Below are positions 1-8,473 of a stretch of 64,000 bases of DNA, one piece after another. The first letter of the stretch is position 1. Each line of letters begins with the position of its first letter. The notes below the pieces were generated by a model that was given only the letters and a program-made list of their open reading frames with translations, searched no databases and was not told where the DNA came from. The stretch is from CAYPNF01 sp964411985 (GTDB taxonomy: Bacteria; Verrucomicrobiota; Verrucomicrobiia; Limisphaerales; J093). The stretch covers positions 81,545 to 145,544 of the forward strand of contig CAYPNF010000015.1 of the NCBI GenBank assembly GCA_964411985.1, written 5' to 3'. A program made the position numbers and the translations under genes.

Positions 1-1968
1 CGGCGATAGACTAAAGGCACGAACGCCAATCGTCACCGAGGGAGAGCTGACCGGGACCGGACTCGGCGGCTGTTCGAGCAAGACAGGTCGCTCTGGGATG
101 TCAAGAATCAGTAATGACCGGCTGGGCTCGTCCGCCAAAATGGCGTAGTGGCCCGACACCCCCACGCCCGCGGCATACCCGCCGGTGGTATACCCTCCCA
201 CCCGCCGCGGATTGGCTGGGTCGGAAATGTCGACCACCTGCAGCAGGTCGGTGTTACCACCATGACCACTGGCCACGTAGGCGTAGTTCCCCGACACGGC
301 TACGGCATGGGCATACCCGCCGGTGGCATGGCCGCCCACCGGTCGCGGATTGGCCGGGTTCGAGATGTCGATCACCTGCAGGCCTGCATAGTAGTCCGCC
401 ACATAGGCGTAGTGGCCCGACACGGCTACGTCAAAGGCATCACCGGTGTCATACCCACCCACCCGCTGTGGATTGGGTGGGTTGGAGATGTCAAGCACCT
501 GCAGCCCAGCATCGTGGTCCGCCACGTAGGCATAGTTACCCAACAAGTCTAGGCCATAGACCGCCCAGCTGGTGTCATACCCACCCACCCGCTGTGGATT
601 GGCCGGGTTCGAGATGTCGATCACCTGGAGCCGGCCCTGTAACTGCGCTGCCGAAACCCACCAATTCTCCCACACGTAGGCATGGTGGCCCGATACCGCC
701 ACTTGCCGGGCAGAGCCGGTGGTGCCGAACAGGCCAACCCGTTGCGGCTTGACCGGGTTCGAAATGTCAATCACCTGAAGACCGCCAGACCCTGCCAAGT
801 AGGCGAAATTCCCCGACACAGCTACGGCATAGGCATACCCGCCGGTGTTATACCCGCCCACCCACTGTGGATTGGCCGGGTTCGAGATATCGATCACCTG
901 CAGACCAGCAGTATCACTTGCCACGTAGGCGTAATGGCCCGATACAGCTATGCCCCAGGGTCGCCCGTTCGTGTCATACCCGCCCAGCCATTGCGGATTG
1001 ACTGGGTTGGATATGTCGATCACCCGCAGGCCAGCCCCCCCGACCACGTACGCCTGGTTGCCCCGCACCGCCACGCCCGTACCCATACAAATATCACCAA
1101 TCCCACCCACCCGCTGCGGATTGGCCGGGTTGGAGATGTCGATCACATGCAGGCCGCCATCACCACTGGCCACGTAGGCGTAGTTACCCGATATGGCCAC
1201 TTTCCATGCAGCTAGGCCCGTAGACCCGCCCACCCAAAGTGGATTGGCCGGGTTCGAGATGTTGATCACCACCAGACCTTCCCCATCTGCCACATAGGCG
1301 TAGTCACCCGACACGGCTACATCCCACCCATCTCGGCTGAGGCTATACCCGCCCACCCGCTGCGGATTGGCCGGGTTGGTAATGTCGATCACATGCAGGC
1401 CGGCATTAACACTGGCCACGTAGGCATGGTTACCCGAAATGGCCACTTTTAAAGCAGCCGGTCCGGTATACCGGCCCACCCGCTGGGGATTAATCGGGTT
1501 GGAGATATCAAGCACCTGCAGACCTTCCAAATCTGCCACGTAGGCGTAGTGGCCCGACACGGCTACGTCAACGGCAACCCCGGTGCCATACCCGCCCACC
1601 CGCTGGGGATTGGCCGGGTTGGAGATGTCCAGCACCTGCAGGCCAGCAATGTAGTCCGCCAGGTAGGCGTAGTTCCCTGACACGGCTAAGGCACGGGTCT
1701 CCCCGCTGGTGTCATACCCGCCCACCCGCTGGGGATCGGTCGGGTTGGAGATGTCCAGCACCTGTAGGCCATCGGTAGAACTTGCCGCGTAGGCGTAGTT
1801 ACCCGACACGGCCACGTCAGCGGCTTGCCATGTGGGGAGTCCTGGCCATCTGCCAGCCAGCGCGAGTGGCACGTCGCCCCCGAACAGCGGTCCCGGTGTC
1901 CCAAAGCAAAGCCAGGCCGCCAACATCAAGAAACCGCGCGACAAAGAGTCGAATCGTTGGGTGTTCAT
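1..1968 (-). CDS. LVIVD-repeat secreted beta-propeller protein (3' end outside window)
   Basis: The frame is open from an ATG at 1968 down to base 1, so the C-terminus lies outside the window; 656 codons are visible. Residues 1-30 look like a signal peptide (hydrophobic LMLAAWLCFGTPGPLFGG). Thirteen to fourteen LVIVD units of about 41 residues follow, each with the pattern LQVxDISNPxxPQRVGGY then AVSGNYAYVAD. This family is known as an extracellular beta-propeller repeat of unclear function. The last repeat degrades to LLILDIPERP and leads into a Pro/Ser linker that probably opens another domain. The window-edge truncation is an artefact of the cut. No enzymatic motif is visible; a surface or secreted binding role is inference. 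Family confidence is high, function unknown. Confidence 0.9.
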   Translation of the reverse strand, partial: MNTQRFDSLSRGFLMLAAWLCFGTPGPLFGGDVPLALAGRWPGLPTWQAADVAVSGNYAYAASSTDGLQVLDISNPTDPQRVGGYDTSGETRALAVSGNYAYLADYIAGLQVLDISNPANPQRVGGYGTGVAVDVAVSGHYAYVADLEGLQVLDISNPINPQRVGRYTGPAALKVAISGNHAYVASVNAGLHVIDITNPANPQRVGGYSLSRDGWDVAVSGDYAYVADGEGLVVINISNPANPLWVGGSTGLAAWKVAISGNYAYVASGDGGLHVIDISNPANPQRVGGIGDICMGTGVAVRGNQAYVVGGAGLRVIDISNPVNPQWLGGYDTNGRPWGIAVSGHYAYVASDTAGLQVIDISNPANPQWVGGYNTGGYAYAVAVSGNFAYLAGSGGLQVIDISNPVKPQRVGLFGTTGSARQVAVSGHHAYVWENWWVSAAQLQGRLQVIDISNPANPQRVGGYDTSWAVYGLDLLGNYAYVADHDAGLQVLDISNPPNPQRVGGYDTGDAFDVAVSGHYAYVADYYAGLQVIDISNPANPRPVGGHATGGYAHAVAVSGNYAYVASGHGGNTDLLQVVDISDPANPRRVGGYTTGGYAAGVGVSGHYAILADEPSRSLLILDIPERPVLLEQPPSPVPVSSPSVTIGVRAFSLSP
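115..1790. repeat. Tandem ~123-bp coding repeat array
   Basis: The LVIVD units are also visible as DNA repeats of roughly 115-130 bp. Each contains, on the plus strand, a close variant of GATTGGCCGGGTT followed by GAGATGTCGATCACCTGCAG. Some neighbouring units are nearly identical at nucleotide level, which suggests recent expansion or gene conversion. The array is coding throughout. Confidence 0.85.
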
Positions 1969-1987
1969 TTTGTGTTACTCAACCACT

Positions 1988-2004
1988 CCGTGAAGTCTTC
2001 ACGG
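1988..2004. promoter_or_regulatory. 17-bp dyad upstream of the LVIVD gene
   Basis: CCGTGAAG-T-CTTCACGG is a perfect 8+1+8 inverted repeat 20 bases upstream of the ATG at 1968. Its position in the 5' leader would suit an operator or a hairpin affecting translation. No regulator is known for it, so function is inference. Confidence 0.3.
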
Positions 2005-2109
2005 AAGAGACGACCGAAGATGCTGAACCTCAGTTGGGCCAACCCTCCAAACCCTTCGCCCATGCCACGCCACAACAGACCCAGGCTGTTCATTCGATCG
2101 CCAGTTTGT

Positions 2110-2235
2110 TTAGGGTACCGCCACCCGGTAGAACATCACCTTCTGGCCCATGTCCCCGTCATTGCACTGATGCACTCCTTCAGCCCCCATCCACCCAGAC
2201 CATATGTCCTCCCAGTCCTTGAATAACACAGTGAG
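2110..2235 (-). pseudogene. Possible C-terminal remnant of a secreted protein
   Basis: Reading on the minus strand, the frame ends GQKVMFYRVAVP followed by TAA. That ending (an aromatic-rich FYRV strand and then stop) resembles the final strand of many Verrucomicrobial secreted proteins; the RCC1 protein in this window ends FYRVRRW. Upstream the frame loses any recognisable pattern, so if real it is a fragment. Support is limited to this short similarity. Confidence 0.25.
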
Positions 2236-2726
2236 GGGACGATGGCGTCTGGAGGCGTGTGTTTTCATACTGCCATTCTGATGGTTCCACCTAAGTACCA
2301 CCGGAAATCTGGCGAGTTGTGACAAGGAAATGGGAGATTCTCTTCGTGGAGCTCGATCCACTGTGAGATACTGAGCACCAGCAGAAGCCCTCGCCAAGGT
2401 GTAGCCCCTCCCTCCTTCAGGCGATGGTGCCTGAACACCGGTCTCCGGACCGGTCCAGCCCCGGGATGGGCTTGAGTACGACACTCCCGGCCTTTCTCTT
2501 CACTGGCAAACCACCCATAGCCGACGGAACAAGGGGTCCGTGCGCTGGGGTAGTAGTGATTAAGCCTAATACTAACTCCCGAACTGCCGCTTTTCAAGCC
2601 GCTTTCCGGAGAATCCGAAGGACCCCACCCGTTGATGCGGCGCTATCATTTCGTCCATGTTTGTTGAAGATCCCTGTAGAATTCTGCCCCTATAGTGTGC
2701 CTTGTCCTCCTCCTTCGTTCTCGTGC

Positions 2727-2801
2727 TCGTCCCTCCTCCTCGGCAACTGAGCAGAAGCCACGGTTTCGAGGACGAGGACGACCACGAGGGAGGAGGGACG
2801 A
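2727..2801. repeat. 13-bp inverted repeat in GA/CT-rich tract
   Basis: TCGTCCCTCCTCC at 2727-2739 is the exact reverse complement of GGAGGAGGGACGA at 2789-2801. The arms sit in strongly strand-biased GAGGACGAGGACG-type sequence (about 2700-2820). Probably a dispersed intergenic element; no gene follows closely. Confidence 0.45.
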
Positions 2802-3230
2802 TTCGAGGAAGAGGAAGAACCGCCTTGCGCTGCGATCATAGGGGTGGCATTCACCGGGCCACTTTCGATTCTTTCGATTTTCCTTTCCAATACCGATCCG
2901 ATCTATACGATCCCGTCCCTCGCTCGTCCGGGCGAGGCCTTTTGCGGATGACTTTAGCGGCGTTTCCAGCCTGCGAGTCTGAGGTCCGCCCCCCTTTGAT
3001 TCCATCTTCGGGTTGCCGAAAGGTCGAGAATCCTGGCGGGGAGAAGTATTGGCAAAGAATGAAATTGGATTGTTACAGTTTGAGTCAGTCTGTGAACGCA
3101 GGGGCCATTGCGCCTGCCTTCACGCGCACGCCTTGGGGCCATGCTGAGTAAGCCTGTCCTCGAGAACCTCCTCCTGCTGCCGATACAACCTCGACAATCC
3201 ACCTCACTGACCATCAACACCCTATCCTGT

Positions 3231-3446
3231 ATGTCTCATCCCCTCACGATTGAATCCGTCTATCGCGCTCATCGCACGCTAAAACAAGTCCGCTTCATGC
3301 AATTTGGACACAAGGCCTATCCGCATTGTGGTCGCGACGTTCAGCAGGTCCGACAGGCCTGGTCCCGCTTCCAGCAGGACCCGCTGACCTTCCTGGCCAC
3401 CAGCCCGGAAACCCTCGGCCGGGACATCCTGAGCCTCTGCCAGTAA
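3231..3446 (+). CDS. Small hypothetical protein (71 aa)
   Basis: The ATG at 3231 opens a 71-residue frame (begins MSHPLTIESVYRAHRTLKQV, ends LGRDILSLCQ) with balanced, protein-like composition. It has Cys and His residues in YPHCGRD but no complete metal motif. The same frame is open upstream to 3108 but reads less like protein there. An 8-bp-stem hairpin (3465-3492) follows 18 bases after the stop, which would fit a transcription end. I do not recognise the family. It could be a truncated remnant or not be expressed. Confidence 0.35.
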   Translation: MSHPLTIESVYRAHRTLKQVRFMQFGHKAYPHCGRDVQQVRQAWSRFQQDPLTFLATSPETLGRDILSLCQ

Positions 3447-3464
3447 ATCCCATCACCCCCGAGA

Positions 3465-3492
3465 GGCTCCCCGGCCAGACCTCTGGGGAGCC
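3465..3492. other. Hairpin downstream of the small ORF
   Basis: GGCTCCCC (3465-3472) pairs with GGGGAGCC (3485-3492) around a 12-base loop. No T-run follows, so it is not a canonical intrinsic terminator. Confidence 0.4.
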
Positions 3493-3680
3493 CTTGGGGC
3501 GGACCTCAGCAAAAGGTCAACCTTCGACATTTGGCACGCGTGGCCCATCGTTTGGGGATGGTATGCACACGCCCCGACTGCCCCAACCCCTACACATCGT
3601 CAACTGTTGACAATCGAGACCCTATGGCGCCATGCGATCCGCGGGCGGGTACTTGGAATTCTTCCGCAGACAGACAGGGA

Positions 3681-3790
3681 AAAAACGGTACTTCGCTTCG
3701 CCCCCCGCTCCAAAAGCTTCGCCAAAACGGAACGCCCCGTGGAAATCCGCCAGGTCTTGGAGATGTGCCCCTAGGTGCCGCTTTTCCACT
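3681..3790. repeat. Palindromic intergenic repeat, copy 1
   Basis: One arm reads AAAACGGTACTTCGCTTCG (from 3682) and the other CCCTAGGTGCCGCTTTTCC (3768-3786); the arms are partly complementary. The same two arm sequences recur at 5822-5910 in the reverse order, so this is a dispersed family. The whole 3447-3864 spacer contains this element and nothing else I can support. Confidence 0.6.
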
Positions 3791-3864
3791 CCCGCCCATC
3801 TTCATATCGGCACCCTGCGGATTTCAGCGTAACCTCAATTCTTGATTGTGGTTGTTGCTGTCCC

Positions 3865-4863
3865 TCAGCCCGGGACCTCGATCACGATTTTACCGAAGAG
3901 AGCCCCGGATTTCTGGAGCGTGCTGGATTCCTGCAATTGGTGCGCCTCCGCAACGCGATGCAGCGGATAGACGCGGCCGATGCGCGCCCGCAGCCCCTCC
4001 GACTGGAACCACTGGTTGATCGCACCCGCTGCCACCAGCTGTTCCTGAGGCGTCGCGTTGAACATCGCAAAGCCATGCAAGGAAAGCCCCTTCACGTAGA
4101 AGGGCCCCACGGGAAACGCCGGTCGGGCCTCCCGGCCCGCCATCAGGATCATCCTTCCTCGCGGCGCCAAACACGCCACCACGCGATCAAAGTCGGGCTC
4201 CCGGAGGGTCTCCCACCAAACTTGAACGCCGGTCGGCGCCTCCCGCCGTAGCACCGCCATGACATCCTCTTCGCGGTACTGGATAACAACGTCTGCTCCC
4301 AAACGCTTGCAGTAATCAGCCTTCTCAGCGCTCCCAGCGGTACAGATCACGCGCGCCCCGAGTATCTTGGCCATCCGAACCACAGTGGATCCAACTCCCC
4401 CACTTCCACCGTTCACAAAGATCGTCTCCCCAGGCTGCAGTCGGGCGTCGCGAACCAGTCCCAAATGGGCCGTGATGCCCACCAAGGCAAGCGCGGCAGC
4501 CTCTTGAAAGGAGGCCGACTTCGCCATGGGATAGACGAAACCCTCGTCCACAGCCACGTATTCACAGCAGGTCCCCTGCCTTCCCAACAACCCCTGGTTA
4601 CTGCCCCACACCCGGTCCCCCGGCTGGAAGGCCGTCACGCCTGAACCCACCGCCTCAATCTCCCCCGCAAAATCGCATCCGACAATGAACGGCAGGGGAA
4701 GGTTGACCGCCACCATGCCCGCCCTGACATAGGTATCCACGGGATTCACGGAGGCCGCTCTGACGCGAACCAGCACCTGCCCGGACGCGGGAGTGGGTTT
4801 GGGAAGTTCGCCCACCCGGAGATTCTCCGGTGGACCCGTCTGCTCGATATAGGCCGCTTTCAT
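3865..4863 (-). CDS. NADPH:quinone reductase-like MDR oxidoreductase
   Basis: A 332-residue member of the medium-chain dehydrogenase/reductase superfamily, quinone-oxidoreductase branch. It begins MKAAYIEQTGPPENL; the GroES-like N-domain spans about 1-125 and contains SVNPVDTYVRAG and GCDFAGEIEAVG. The nucleotide-binding motif FVNGGSGGVGSTVVRMAK lies near residues 149-166, and TAGSAEKADYCKRLGAD is the usual stretch after the second strand. The structural and catalytic zinc ligands of alcohol dehydrogenases are absent, as expected for this zinc-free branch. It presumably reduces quinones or other enones with NAD(P)H in the cytosol; the substrate cannot be told. It is a single gene divergent from ispD across a 197-bp spacer. 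Confidence 0.88.
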   Translation of the reverse strand: MKAAYIEQTGPPENLRVGELPKPTPASGQVLVRVRAASVNPVDTYVRAGMVAVNLPLPFIVGCDFAGEIEAVGSGVTAFQPGDRVWGSNQGLLGRQGTCCEYVAVDEGFVYPMAKSASFQEAAALALVGITAHLGLVRDARLQPGETIFVNGGSGGVGSTVVRMAKILGARVICTAGSAEKADYCKRLGADVVIQYREEDVMAVLRREAPTGVQVWWETLREPDFDRVVACLAPRGRMILMAGREARPAFPVGPFYVKGLSLHGFAMFNATPQEQLVAAGAINQWFQSEGLRARIGRVYPLHRVAEAHQLQESSTLQKSGALFGKIVIEVPG

Positions 4864-5060
4864 GGTCGGGTCGTTGAGTCGCTATCCAACCCGATGATTA
4901 CCGCAACCCGAGGGAGGAGACAACAGCCATCGTGCATCCCTCTCCGGAAAAAGAACGTCCCCACGAACCGCAAGAGGAGATGGATCTTTACTAACGCAGT
5001 GAATCGGCCTTAACAAGATGCCAGCATAACTGGGCTAGACCCGACATTGGATTCAACTGC

Positions 5061-5783
5061 ATGAACTCAGCGGTCATCGTGGCTGCCGGCCAAGGAACCC
5101 GAATGGGACCGGGCATCGATAAACTCTTCCTGGACTTGGCCGGAAAACCGGTAGTCGCCCACACTTGGCAAAGGTTCGAGGATACTCCCGCGATCGCCCA
5201 AATCGTCCTGGTGGTCCGGGCCGGAATGCAGTCGGCCTTTCTTGAATTGGCGAAGCTGGCAGGTTTCCGGAAACCATTCCAATTGGTGGAAGGCGGCCGA
5301 GAAAGGCAGGACTCGGTCTGGAACGGCTTGGAGGCCTTGTCCAGCGAAACAGAAATCGTTGCCATCCAAGATGGAGCACGTCCCTGCACGTCCCTGGCGC
5401 TCATCACCGCTTCCATTCAAGCCGCCATCCGGGATGGTGCCGCGGTCGCAGCCCAGCGGGTAACCGACACCCTCAAGGAAGCCAACGATAACCTGGTCAT
5501 TGAAAAACACTTAGACAGGTCGCGTTTGTGGTCGGTGCAGACGCCGCAGACGTTCCGGTTGGAGGTCATCCGCAGAGCCATCCTTACCGCGAAGGAACGA
5601 GGCCTGTCGTTCACGGATGATACGGCAGCTTGTGGGCTGATCGGTCAAAAGGTGAGTTTGGTGGAGAGCCTGGATCCCAACCCAAAAGTGACAACGCGAG
5701 CGGATCTTCCCTATGTGGAATGGCTTTTGGCTCAAGGAGATAGTCTCGGGGATTCCAGGACAATGACCGCCCCAAGACCATGA
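5061..5783 (+). CDS. ispD: 2-C-methyl-D-erythritol 4-phosphate cytidylyltransferase
   Basis: IspD transfers CMP from CTP to MEP, the third step of the MEP isoprenoid pathway. Family signatures are in order: the nucleotide-binding loop VAAGQGTRMG (residues 7-16), VEGGRERQDSVWNGL, AIQDGARPC (the metal and ribose site, usually VHDGARP), RVTDTLKEA, LWSVQTPQTF, and the C-terminal FTDDTAACGLIG...KVTTRADL. The length of 240 aa is normal. The usual Lys in the GTRMG...KQ loop is kept as DKLF. It opens a co-directional series with the protease and tsaD genes, although a repeat-containing 223-bp gap follows. No clear Shine-Dalgarno sequence precedes the ATG. IspF is not next to it in this window. Confidence 0.93.
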   Translation: MNSAVIVAAGQGTRMGPGIDKLFLDLAGKPVVAHTWQRFEDTPAIAQIVLVVRAGMQSAFLELAKLAGFRKPFQLVEGGRERQDSVWNGLEALSSETEIVAIQDGARPCTSLALITASIQAAIRDGAAVAAQRVTDTLKEANDNLVIEKHLDRSRLWSVQTPQTFRLEVIRRAILTAKERGLSFTDDTAACGLIGQKVSLVESLDPNPKVTTRADLPYVEWLLAQGDSLGDSRTMTAPRP

Positions 5784-5821
5784 GTGGGCACTGCGGCGAA
5801 AGTGTGTCTTGGACTGCGTGC

Positions 5822-5910
5822 GCCCCCAGGTGCCGCTTTCCCACACCCACTTGCTTGTCCTAGCCCCACGCGAAGGAGGGGGAAAAGCGGCACTTCGCTC
5901 CGCTGCCCGC
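5822..5910. repeat. Palindromic intergenic repeat, copy 2
   Basis: GCCCCCAGGTGCCGCTTTCC (from 5822) and GGAAAAGCGGCACTTCGCTC (from 5881) bracket about 40 bases. The GGTGCCGCTTT / AAAGCGGCAC cores are exact complements. The arms match those of the element at 3681-3790 but in swapped order. It lies between ispD and the protease gene. Confidence 0.65.
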
Positions 5911-6006
5911 CGAACTCGAAGCAGATCTCCGGATCTTGCTTCCCTTGCCAAGGAGCTGATTGGCAGTTAGTCTTTGACCACCTGCTAGGTTGTATGCAGT
6001 AGAAGT

Positions 6007-7332
6007 ATGAAGAATAAACTGGTTTACGGATTCTTGCTCGTGTTGCTGGGAGCCAATCTTTTCTTTGGCGCCCAAGTGTTCTCCAAGTCGGTAGAGAACG
6101 CCGAAAAGAATGACGTGTATACCAACCTCGAGCTCTTTGCCCGTGTCTTGGAACGAGTGCGGCAGGACTACGTGGATGGGGAGAAGCTGACCTACCAAGA
6201 TCTGATCTACGGCGCGCTCAAGGGGATGCTCAACACCCTGGATCCCCACAGCGAATTCATGGAGCCCGTCAAGTACACGGAACTCAAGAACGACACCGAG
6301 GGAGTGTTCGGCGGGGTGGGCATTACGGTCGGGTTGCGCGGCGAGTTCCTTACCGTGATCGCCCCCATGGAAGACACTCCCGCTTTCCGCTCCGGGATCC
6401 TGGCAGGGGATCGCATCATCAAGATCGATGGTAAATCCACCGAAAAAATCAGCCTGGGTGAGGCCGTAAAGCGCCTGCGCGGTCAGCCAGGCACCGAGGT
6501 TACGATCACCGTTTTCCGGCCCTCCAATGGCACCAGCAAAGACCACAAATTGGCGAGAGAGAATATCTCGGTCGACACGGTCAAGGACCTGCAAAACCGG
6601 AAGGAATTCACGGTGGACGCCAATGGTATCGGTTACATCCGACTCACCCAGTTCGGCGAGAAGAGCGGAAGTGAGTTGGAGTCTGCCCTGAAAAAGTTAG
6701 AGAGCCAGAAAGCTCAGGGCCTGGTGCTCGACCTCCGCGACAACCCGGGCGGCCTCCTCGATCAGGCGGCGCGCATTTGCGAGAAGTTTCTACCGGCCAA
6801 GACCTTGATCGTCTCGACCGAAGGACGGAACCCGGAAGAACGCCGGGAGTTCCGCTCCGCCGGACGCGACCAGCATCCCAAGCTCCCCATCGTGGTGCTT
6901 GTGAACGGGGGAAGTGCCAGCGCTTCCGAGATCGTCGCTGGGTGCCTTCAGGATCTCAAACGGGCGGTCATCGTGGGCGAACAGACCTTCGGCAAAGGCT
7001 CGGTACAAAGCATCATCCCGCTCCAGGACGGAGCCGCTCTCCGGCTGACCACGGCGAAATACTACACCCCAAGCCACAAGGTGATTCATGAGAAAGGAAT
7101 CACGCCGGACATCATTATCCCGATGACCCCCGAAGAGTATGAAGGACTAAGTGTACGCCGAGCCCTGGGCGGGTTGGACAATGCCGACCCTGAGCGGCAG
7201 CAACGCCTTAAGGATGTGAAAGACATCCAACTGGAAAGGGCGGTCGATTTGCTGAAAGGAATCTCCCTCTACACCCAGAAGGGCAACCAGCCTAAGAAGG
7301 TGGCCAAAGCCGAGAAGCTGGAGCAGAACTAA
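6007..7332 (+). CDS. Carboxyl-terminal processing protease (S41 family)
   Basis: Membrane-anchored periplasmic protease of the CtpA/Prc family. Residues 5-25 form an uncleaved or cleaved export segment (YGFLLVLLGANLFFGAQVF). An N-terminal helical part with LDPHSEFM follows, then a PDZ domain at about 88-175 (GGVGITVGLRGEFLTVIAPM ... GDRIIKIDG), then the S41 catalytic core. The Ser-Lys dyad is clear: S305 in NGGSASASEI and K330 in FGKGSVQ, with Q334 four residues later. The 25-residue Ser-Lys spacing matches well-studied CtpB-type enzymes. Such proteases trim or degrade envelope proteins; the substrate is unknown. The stop lies 27 bases before tsaD, so co-transcription is likely. Confidence 0.93.
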   Translation: MKNKLVYGFLLVLLGANLFFGAQVFSKSVENAEKNDVYTNLELFARVLERVRQDYVDGEKLTYQDLIYGALKGMLNTLDPHSEFMEPVKYTELKNDTEGVFGGVGITVGLRGEFLTVIAPMEDTPAFRSGILAGDRIIKIDGKSTEKISLGEAVKRLRGQPGTEVTITVFRPSNGTSKDHKLARENISVDTVKDLQNRKEFTVDANGIGYIRLTQFGEKSGSELESALKKLESQKAQGLVLDLRDNPGGLLDQAARICEKFLPAKTLIVSTEGRNPEERREFRSAGRDQHPKLPIVVLVNGGSASASEIVAGCLQDLKRAVIVGEQTFGKGSVQSIIPLQDGAALRLTTAKYYTPSHKVIHEKGITPDIIIPMTPEEYEGLSVRRALGGLDNADPERQQRLKDVKDIQLERAVDLLKGISLYTQKGNQPKKVAKAEKLEQN

Positions 7333-7359
7333 GCGGCTGATCGTCCGAAACCCGCGGCT

Positions 7360-8388
7360 TTGACAAGTTTGCTCGCATTCGAATCGTCCTGTGACGAAAC
7401 CAGCGTTGCAGTGGTCCGTGGCGGGGTCATCCTGGCCAGTGTGGTCTCCTCCCAGGCCCAACTTCACCTGGAATATGGAGGGGTGGTTCCGGAATTAGCC
7501 ACGCGCGAACACCTCCGCAACCTGCCCCTCGTGGCGAGGGAAGCCATCCAGCTGGCAGGGATTAAGATGGAGGAAGTCGGCGCGGTCGCCTCCACGCAGG
7601 GCCCGGGCCTGCCCAGCGCGCTCATGACGGGCCTGAAGACCGGCCAAGCCATGGCCTTCGTGCTCAACGTGCCTTTCTACGGCATCCATCATCACGAGGC
7701 CCATCTCTACTCGCCTTGGATCGAAGGGGTGCCTCCCAGGAACAACCTCGACTCCTTCCAGCCGAACATCTCTCTCATCGTCAGCGGCGGTCATACCATC
7801 CTGGTCCAGGTGGATGCACCGCTGAAGCACCGGGTGTTAGGTTCCACCATCGACGATGCCGCAGGAGAGTGTTTTGACAAAACCGCAAAACTGATGGGGC
7901 TGCCTTACCCTGGCGGACCGGTCATGGACAAACTCGCGCAAAAGGGAAATCCCCACACCATTGAATTCCCGCGGCCTCTCCTCCACGATCCGCATCACGA
8001 TTTCAGCTTTAGCGGCCTGAAGACCTCCGTTCGCTATTTCCTGAGGGACCACCCCCAACTGCTGGACTCCGAGCAAACCGTCTGCGACCTCTGCGCCAGC
8101 ATTCAGGCGGCGATCGTCGAGGTGTTGGTCTTCAAATGCCTTCGCGCCACGAAACAGGCTGGGCTGCGTTGCATCACCGCCTCCGGAGGAGTGACCTGCA
8201 ATCGGAAACTACGGTCCGAACTCCAGACCGCGTGCGAGCGCCGTGGCATCCTTCTCCGCCTCGCCGACCCCAATCTGTGCACGGACAACGCAGCGATGGT
8301 GGCCGTGCTCGCGGAGCAGAAGTGGAAAGCAGGGCTCGAACCGACCGACCTGGATGCGGAGATCCGGCCGAGCTGGCCCCTACCCTGA
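7360..8388 (+). CDS. tsaD: tRNA N6-threonylcarbamoyladenosine transferase TsaD
   Basis: TsaD transfers the threonylcarbamoyl group to A37 of ANN-decoding tRNAs, together with TsaB and TsaE. The 342-residue sequence shows ESSCDETSVAVV (residues 8-19, ASKHA nucleotide fold), the STQGPGLPSALMTGLKTG stretch, the metal ligands H111 and H115 in HHHEAH at the same numbers as the E. coli protein, VSGGHT, GEAxD as AAGECFDKTAKL, GGPVMDKLA, FSFSGLKTSV and the C-terminal DNAAMVA. The start is TTG at 7360; no upstream ATG is in frame before the protease stop. It follows the S41 protease closely. TsaB and TsaE genes are not in the window. Confidence 0.95.
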   Translation: MTSLLAFESSCDETSVAVVRGGVILASVVSSQAQLHLEYGGVVPELATREHLRNLPLVAREAIQLAGIKMEEVGAVASTQGPGLPSALMTGLKTGQAMAFVLNVPFYGIHHHEAHLYSPWIEGVPPRNNLDSFQPNISLIVSGGHTILVQVDAPLKHRVLGSTIDDAAGECFDKTAKLMGLPYPGGPVMDKLAQKGNPHTIEFPRPLLHDPHHDFSFSGLKTSVRYFLRDHPQLLDSEQTVCDLCASIQAAIVEVLVFKCLRATKQAGLRCITASGGVTCNRKLRSELQTACERRGILLRLADPNLCTDNAAMVAVLAEQKWKAGLEPTDLDAEIRPSWPLP

Positions 8389-8473
8389 GGCGATGCTTCA
8401 GCACCCGTGGCCCACCTACCCCACCTTTCGGGTTGCGCCATGGCCGGCTTGGACCTAAGTTGGCGAGGTCTTG

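Larger units (their letters stand above)
1969..3230. other. Repeat-rich intergenic stretch
   Basis: About 1.26 kb without a convincing gene. All reading frames here are short, overlap each other on both strands and lack domain signatures. It holds the dyad at 1988-2004, a possible gene tail at 2110-2235 and a purine/pyrimidine inverted repeat near 2727-2801. It looks like decayed sequence. Confidence 0.5.

Noticed and set aside
115..1790. Regularly spaced repeats as a CRISPR array
   Set aside because: The unit is about 123 bp, coding throughout and gives LVIVD protein repeats; there are no short spacers and no cas genes.
2265..3005. Overlapping frames of 110-149 codons on both strands
   Set aside because: Mutually overlapping, rich in Arg/Ser/Pro, without start signals or motifs; part of the GA/CT-biased repeat region.
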